Of a stretch of DNA of 8,936 nucleotides, positions 5,863 to 8,936 are shown one piece after another (position 1 is the stretch's first letter; every line of letters begins with the position of its first letter). A program made the position numbers and the translations under genes. Source of the DNA: Rhodospirillaceae bacterium (GTDB lineage: Bacteria; Pseudomonadota; Alphaproteobacteria; Rhodospirillales; Magnetospirillaceae); assembly GCA_030151865.1 (NCBI GenBank), contig JASLCK010000308.1, forward strand, positions 1-8,936, written 5' to 3'. The notes under the pieces are model-generated. The model ran no database searches. It was not told where the DNA came from and was given only the letters and a program-made list of their open reading frames with translations.

Positions 5863-7548
5863 TTACGCCGCCCGCACCCGAGCGATAAAGCTTTCCACTT
5901 CCGCCGACAGCTTATCGGCCTGATTGGTCAGGTCGGACGCCGCGTCCAACACATCCGACGCCACCCGACCGGTATCGGTGGCGGCGTGGGACACGTCTTG
6001 AATATTGGCCGACACCTGACGGGTGCCGATGGCGGCTTCGTCCACGTTGCGGGCGATTTCCTGAGTGGCCGCTCCCTGTTCCTCTACCGCCGCGGCGATG
6101 GTGGCCGAGATGTCGGATATTTCGCCAATGGTGGATGAAATGCTTTCAATGGCCTGCACCGCCTCGCGGGTGGCGGTCTGAACGCTGCCGATTTGCTGGG
6201 CGATTTCTTCGGTGGCGCGGCTGGTCTGGTTGGCCAGGTTCTTAACCTCGCCCGCCACCACGGCAAAGCCCTTGCCCGCTTCACCAGCGCGCGCCGCCTC
6301 GATGGTGGCGTTCAGGGCCAACAGATTGGTCTGGCTGGCAACATCGGTGATCAGCCCGACCACGTCGCCGATGCGCTGCGCCGCCTGGGCCAGACCATCG
6401 ACGATCTGCCGGTTATGGCGGGCCTGATCGACGGCCTGACCGGCGATCTTGGACGAATGTTCGACCTGACGCCCAACCTCGGCCACCGATGCGGCCAATT
6501 GTTCTGCGGCGGCGGCAACGGTCTGAACATTAGAGGTCGCCTGTTCGGCAGCCACCCCAACCGCCTGAGCTTGCTGGGCGGCCTGCACCGATACCGACGA
6601 CATCGCGCTCGCCGATCCCTGCATGCGCCCGGCGGCGCTGGCCACCGACTGCACCACCGCCTTGACCGATGCCTCGAAACTGTCGGCCAAAGCGTTCATG
6701 GTGTCTTTTTGCCGGGCGGCGGCTTCCGCTTTTTGCGCTTCGGCGGCTTCGCCCAGGCGGCGCACTTCCTGACCGCGTTCCTTAAAGACCTGGACCGTGC
6801 GGGCCATATCGCCAATTTCGTCACGCTGGTTGGTGCAGGGAATGCTGACGGCCAGATCGCCCTGGGCCAATTCCTGCATGGTGCGGCCCAAATCGCCAAG
6901 CGGATGGGTGACGCCACGGGTGATGACGAACGCCACACCCGCCGATACCAGCAGAATAATCACGCCAACCAGCCCTTGGGTACGGGCTTCATGCCAGAAC
7001 GTGGTATTGACGTCGTCGATATAAATGCCGGTGCCGACCACCCAGCCCCATTCGGGCAGGCCGACCACGTAAGACACCTTTTCACGCATGGCCTGATCTT
7101 GCGGGGTCTGCCACCAATAGCGATAAAAGCCACCGCCTTGGCGCTTCACCAGATTGATCATGTCGGCAAAAATGCGGTTGCCGCGCGCGTCCTTCAGATC
7201 GGTGATGCTGGTACCGACCAGCTTGGGGTTGGTGGGATGCATCAGCATCTCGCCCGACAATGAATTGATCCAGAAATACTGATTGCCGCTATAGCGCAGG
7301 GCCGAAACCAGCTTCATCACCTTGGCCTGGGTTTCCTGGACCGAAGCCCCGGTTTCCTGCCCTTCCTTGGTCATGGCCTGGATCAGCGACTGGACATTCT
7401 CGATCTGCTCGCGGGTTTTGTATTCCCGCTCGGACAGCAGATTTTCGTCCAGAGAATTCAGCGAGACCCAGGAAAAGGCAATCAGTCCCAAAGCCCCCAG
7501 CACGACCACCAGCATCAGCCGGTACAAAACCTTTACGTTCGATAGCAT
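5863..7548 (-). CDS. Methyl-accepting chemotaxis protein with periplasmic single Cache domain
   Basis: A 561-residue chemoreceptor that senses a ligand outside the inner membrane and controls the CheA/CheW kinase complex. Membrane segment 1 is at about 11-30. Residues about 35-185 form a periplasmic sCache_2-type domain with the hallmarks QYFWINSLSGEMLMHP (90-105), LVGTSITDLKDARG and WGWVVGTGIYIDDV (167-180). Membrane segment 2 is at about 192-211. A HAMP domain follows at about 212-265 (VTHPLGDLGRTMQELAQGD, then DEIGDMARTVQVFKE). The rest is the coiled-coil signalling domain, whose hairpin tip is intact: QTNLLALNATIEAARAGEAG (406-425) and KGFAVVAGEVKNLANQT. No C-terminal NWETF-type pentapeptide is present; the protein ends FIARVRAA, so it probably lacks CheR/CheB tethering. 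AGGG lies 6 bases before the ATG. No che genes are adjacent. Related Cache domains bind small organic acids, but the ligand here is unknown. Confidence 0.96.
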   Translation of the reverse strand: MLSNVKVLYRLMLVVVLGALGLIAFSWVSLNSLDENLLSEREYKTREQIENVQSLIQAMTKEGQETGASVQETQAKVMKLVSALRYSGNQYFWINSLSGEMLMHPTNPKLVGTSITDLKDARGNRIFADMINLVKRQGGGFYRYWWQTPQDQAMREKVSYVVGLPEWGWVVGTGIYIDDVNTTFWHEARTQGLVGVIILLVSAGVAFVITRGVTHPLGDLGRTMQELAQGDLAVSIPCTNQRDEIGDMARTVQVFKERGQEVRRLGEAAEAQKAEAAARQKDTMNALADSFEASVKAVVQSVASAAGRMQGSASAMSSVSVQAAQQAQAVGVAAEQATSNVQTVAAAAEQLAASVAEVGRQVEHSSKIAGQAVDQARHNRQIVDGLAQAAQRIGDVVGLITDVASQTNLLALNATIEAARAGEAGKGFAVVAGEVKNLANQTSRATEEIAQQIGSVQTATREAVQAIESISSTIGEISDISATIAAAVEEQGAATQEIARNVDEAAIGTRQVSANIQDVSHAATDTGRVASDVLDAASDLTNQADKLSAEVESFIARVRAA

Positions 7549-7556
7549 CGCACACC

Positions 7557-7635
7557 CTAAACCAATCTATCGTATAGAATTATCTTAATCATACGAACAT
7601 ACACATAAGCTATAGATTTACGATAAATTATACCA
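7557..7635. promoter_or_regulatory. AT-rich divergent control region with extended -10 for the chemoreceptor gene
   Basis: This stretch is only about a quarter to a third G+C, in sharp contrast to the GC-rich genes around it. On the minus strand it contains TGGTATAAT (7635-7627), a perfect extended -10 element. That would start transcription near 7620, about 70 bases before the chemoreceptor ATG. No good -35 box is present at the usual distance, which fits an extended -10 promoter. Downstream of it in the leader is the inverted repeat TATCGTA (7568-7574) and TACGATA (7619-7625). The role of the repeat is unknown. Confidence 0.45.
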
Positions 7636-7760
7636 TTGCAAGGAATTCAATCCGCATAAATCCAACCGTCCGTTTGGCTTGTGTCCAGACCGAAACAGGG
7701 ATGCGGCAAAGCGCGATGCAAAAGACGTCAGCAGACAAAGCGGCCCGACGCGGGTTTCCA

Positions 7761-7789
7761 TTGCTCCATCTGGCGATGTGCCCTATGTT
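7761..7789 (+). promoter_or_regulatory. Candidate lepA promoter
   Basis: TTGCTC (7761-7766) and TATGTT (7784-7789) are separated by 17 bp and match 3 and 4 of 6 consensus bases. A start near 7796 would leave a leader of about 24 bases before the lepA ATG at 7820. The match is modest, but spacing and position fit. The rest of the 271-bp gap between the chemoreceptor gene and lepA holds no convincing gene. Confidence 0.3.
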
Positions 7790-7819
7790 CCGGCCAATCA
7801 GCCAAAAAGCCGAAGTCTC

Positions 7820-8936
7820 ATGACCGATATCTCGCACATCCGAAATTTTGCCATCATCGCCCACATCGACCACGGCAAGTCCACCCTGGCCGACCGCCTG
7901 ATTCAGAAGTGCGGCGGGATCGAGGAACGCGAAATGCGTGACCAGATCCTGGATTCGATGGATATCGAACGCGAACGCGGCATCACCATCAAAGCTCAGA
8001 CGGTGCGTCTCAGCTATAAGGCCCAGAACGGGGAAACCTATCAGTTCAACCTGATGGACACCCCCGGCCACGTGGACTTCGCCTATGAAGTCAGCCGTTC
8101 GCTGGCCGCTTGCGAAGGCTCGCTGCTGGTGGTTGACGCCAGCCAGGGCGTGGAAGCCCAGACTCTGGCCAATGTCTATCAGGCTATCGAGAACAATCAC
8201 GAGATTGTTCCCGTCCTCAACAAGATCGATCTGCCGGCCGCCGAACCCGAGCGCGTCAAGCAGCAGATCGAGGACGTCATCGGCCTGGATACCAGCAACG
8301 CCGTGATGATTTCGGCCAAGACCGGCATCGGCATCGAAGACGTGCTGGAAGCCCTGGCCATGCGTCTGCCCGCCCCCGTCGGCAATGCCGAGGAGCCGTT
8401 GCAGGCCCTTTTGGTTGACAGCTGGTACGACAGCTATCTGGGCGTGGTCATTCTGGTGCGCGTCAAAAACGGTATCCTGCGCAAGGGCCAGAAGATTCGC
8501 ATGATGGCCACCGGTGCCGCCTATCAGGTGGATTCGGTCGGTTACTTCACGCCCAAGATGGTCCAGGTGGACGCCCTTTATCCCGGCGAAATGGGCTTCA
8601 TGCAGGCGGGCATCAAAGCGGTGGCCGATTGTCAGGTCGGCGACACCGTCACCGACGAACGCCGTCCCGCCGAAAAGCCGCTGCCCGGCTTCAAGCCCAA
8701 CGTGCCGGTGGTGTTCTGCGGCCTGTTCCCGGTGGACGCCGCCGACTTCGAAGACCTGCGCGAAAGCTTGGCCAAGCTGCGCCTGAACGACGCCAGCTTC
8801 GAATACGAAGCAGAAACCAGCGCCGCCTTGGGCTTCGGCTTCCGCTGCGGCTTCCTGGGCCTGTTGCACCTGGAAATCATCCAGGAACGTCTGGAACGCG
8901 AGTTCGACCTGGACCTGATCACCACCGCGCCCAGCG
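7820..8936 (+). CDS. lepA: Elongation factor 4 (LepA), N-terminal 372 residues, cut by window edge
   Basis: A ribosome-associated translational GTPase, called EF4 or LepA, that acts on elongating or initiating ribosomes. The frame is open to the right edge; the family is about 600 residues, so about 60 percent is present. All GTPase motifs are intact: G1 AHIDHGKST (14-22), the switch I region RERGITIKAQ (51-60), G3 DTPGH (80-84), G4 NKID (134-137) and G5 SAK (165-167). Domain II covers about 190-285 (LLVDSWYDSYLGVVILVRV). The EF-G domain III-like part begins near 295, with GFRCGFLGLLHLEIIQERLE (340-359), a signature of LepA. The missing end would hold the LepA-specific C-terminal domain. The start at 7820 gives the standard N-terminus MTDISHIRNFAIIAHIDHGK; its ribosome site is weak (GAAG four bases upstream). 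It is divergent from the chemoreceptor gene and functionally unrelated to it. Confidence 0.98.
   Translation, partial: MTDISHIRNFAIIAHIDHGKSTLADRLIQKCGGIEEREMRDQILDSMDIERERGITIKAQTVRLSYKAQNGETYQFNLMDTPGHVDFAYEVSRSLAACEGSLLVVDASQGVEAQTLANVYQAIENNHEIVPVLNKIDLPAAEPERVKQQIEDVIGLDTSNAVMISAKTGIGIEDVLEALAMRLPAPVGNAEEPLQALLVDSWYDSYLGVVILVRVKNGILRKGQKIRMMATGAAYQVDSVGYFTPKMVQVDALYPGEMGFMQAGIKAVADCQVGDTVTDERRPAEKPLPGFKPNVPVVFCGLFPVDAADFEDLRESLAKLRLNDASFEYEAETSAALGFGFRCGFLGLLHLEIIQERLEREFDLDLITTAPS

Noticed and set aside
6193..7263. Open frame of 356 codons on the plus strand within the chemoreceptor gene
   Set aside because: It mirrors the chemoreceptor codons and has no domain; the minus-strand frame has complete Cache, HAMP and signalling domains.
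7681..7941. Possible small gene upstream of and overlapping lepA
   Set aside because: More than half lies inside lepA in another frame, with no ribosome site and no recognisable domain; composition upstream of 7820 looks non-coding.
7628..8869. Open frame of 413 codons on the minus strand opposite lepA
   Set aside because: The plus strand encodes LepA with every GTPase motif intact; the antisense product is unlike any known protein.

Overview
The window looks like chromosomal DNA from a GC-rich alphaproteobacterium. The partial LepA, the Cache-type chemoreceptor and the overall codon use suggest Rhodospirillales, something like Magnetospirillum or Phaeospirillum. This placement rests on general resemblance of the proteins, not on any search. 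I see no tRNA, rRNA, CRISPR array, insertion sequence or phage gene. No stretch longer than about 300 bases lacks a gene; the longest gap is 7549-7819.

Layout. (1) Positions 1-1950: an AraC-family regulator of the AraC_N (YqhC-like) type on the minus strand, cut by the left edge, faces a zinc-dependent NAD(P) alcohol dehydrogenase on the plus strand. Their 181-bp shared control region holds a 9-bp direct repeat spaced 21 bp and several short inverted repeats. The dehydrogenase ends at a clear intrinsic terminator. (2) Positions 2126-3672: a major facilitator (MFS) transporter with a non-ATG start, overlapping by ATGA a small two-segment membrane protein of unknown function. (3) Positions 3794-4534: a TauE/SafE-type anion exporter. 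(4) Positions 4616-5803: a second MFS transporter, faintly fosmidomycin-resistance-like, behind a plausible sigma-70 promoter carrying a repeated 8-mer. (5) Positions 5863-7548, minus strand: a methyl-accepting chemotaxis protein with one periplasmic Cache domain, converging on the second MFS gene with a strong hairpin between them. (6) Positions 7549-7819: an AT-rich divergent control region. (7) Positions 7820-8936: the first 372 codons of lepA, cut by the right edge.

How the parts relate. The regulator and dehydrogenase form a likely functional pair, probably for aldehyde/alcohol conversion under local control. Three transport-type proteins in a row (MFS, TauE/SafE, MFS) suggest a region devoted to export or uptake, but nothing ties them to one substrate and each seems to have its own control region. 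The chemoreceptor is an orphan with no che genes beside it, and lepA is a housekeeping gene. I do not find a convincing new multi-gene system. The points most worth checking are the small regulatory patterns and the small membrane protein coupled to the first MFS transporter.
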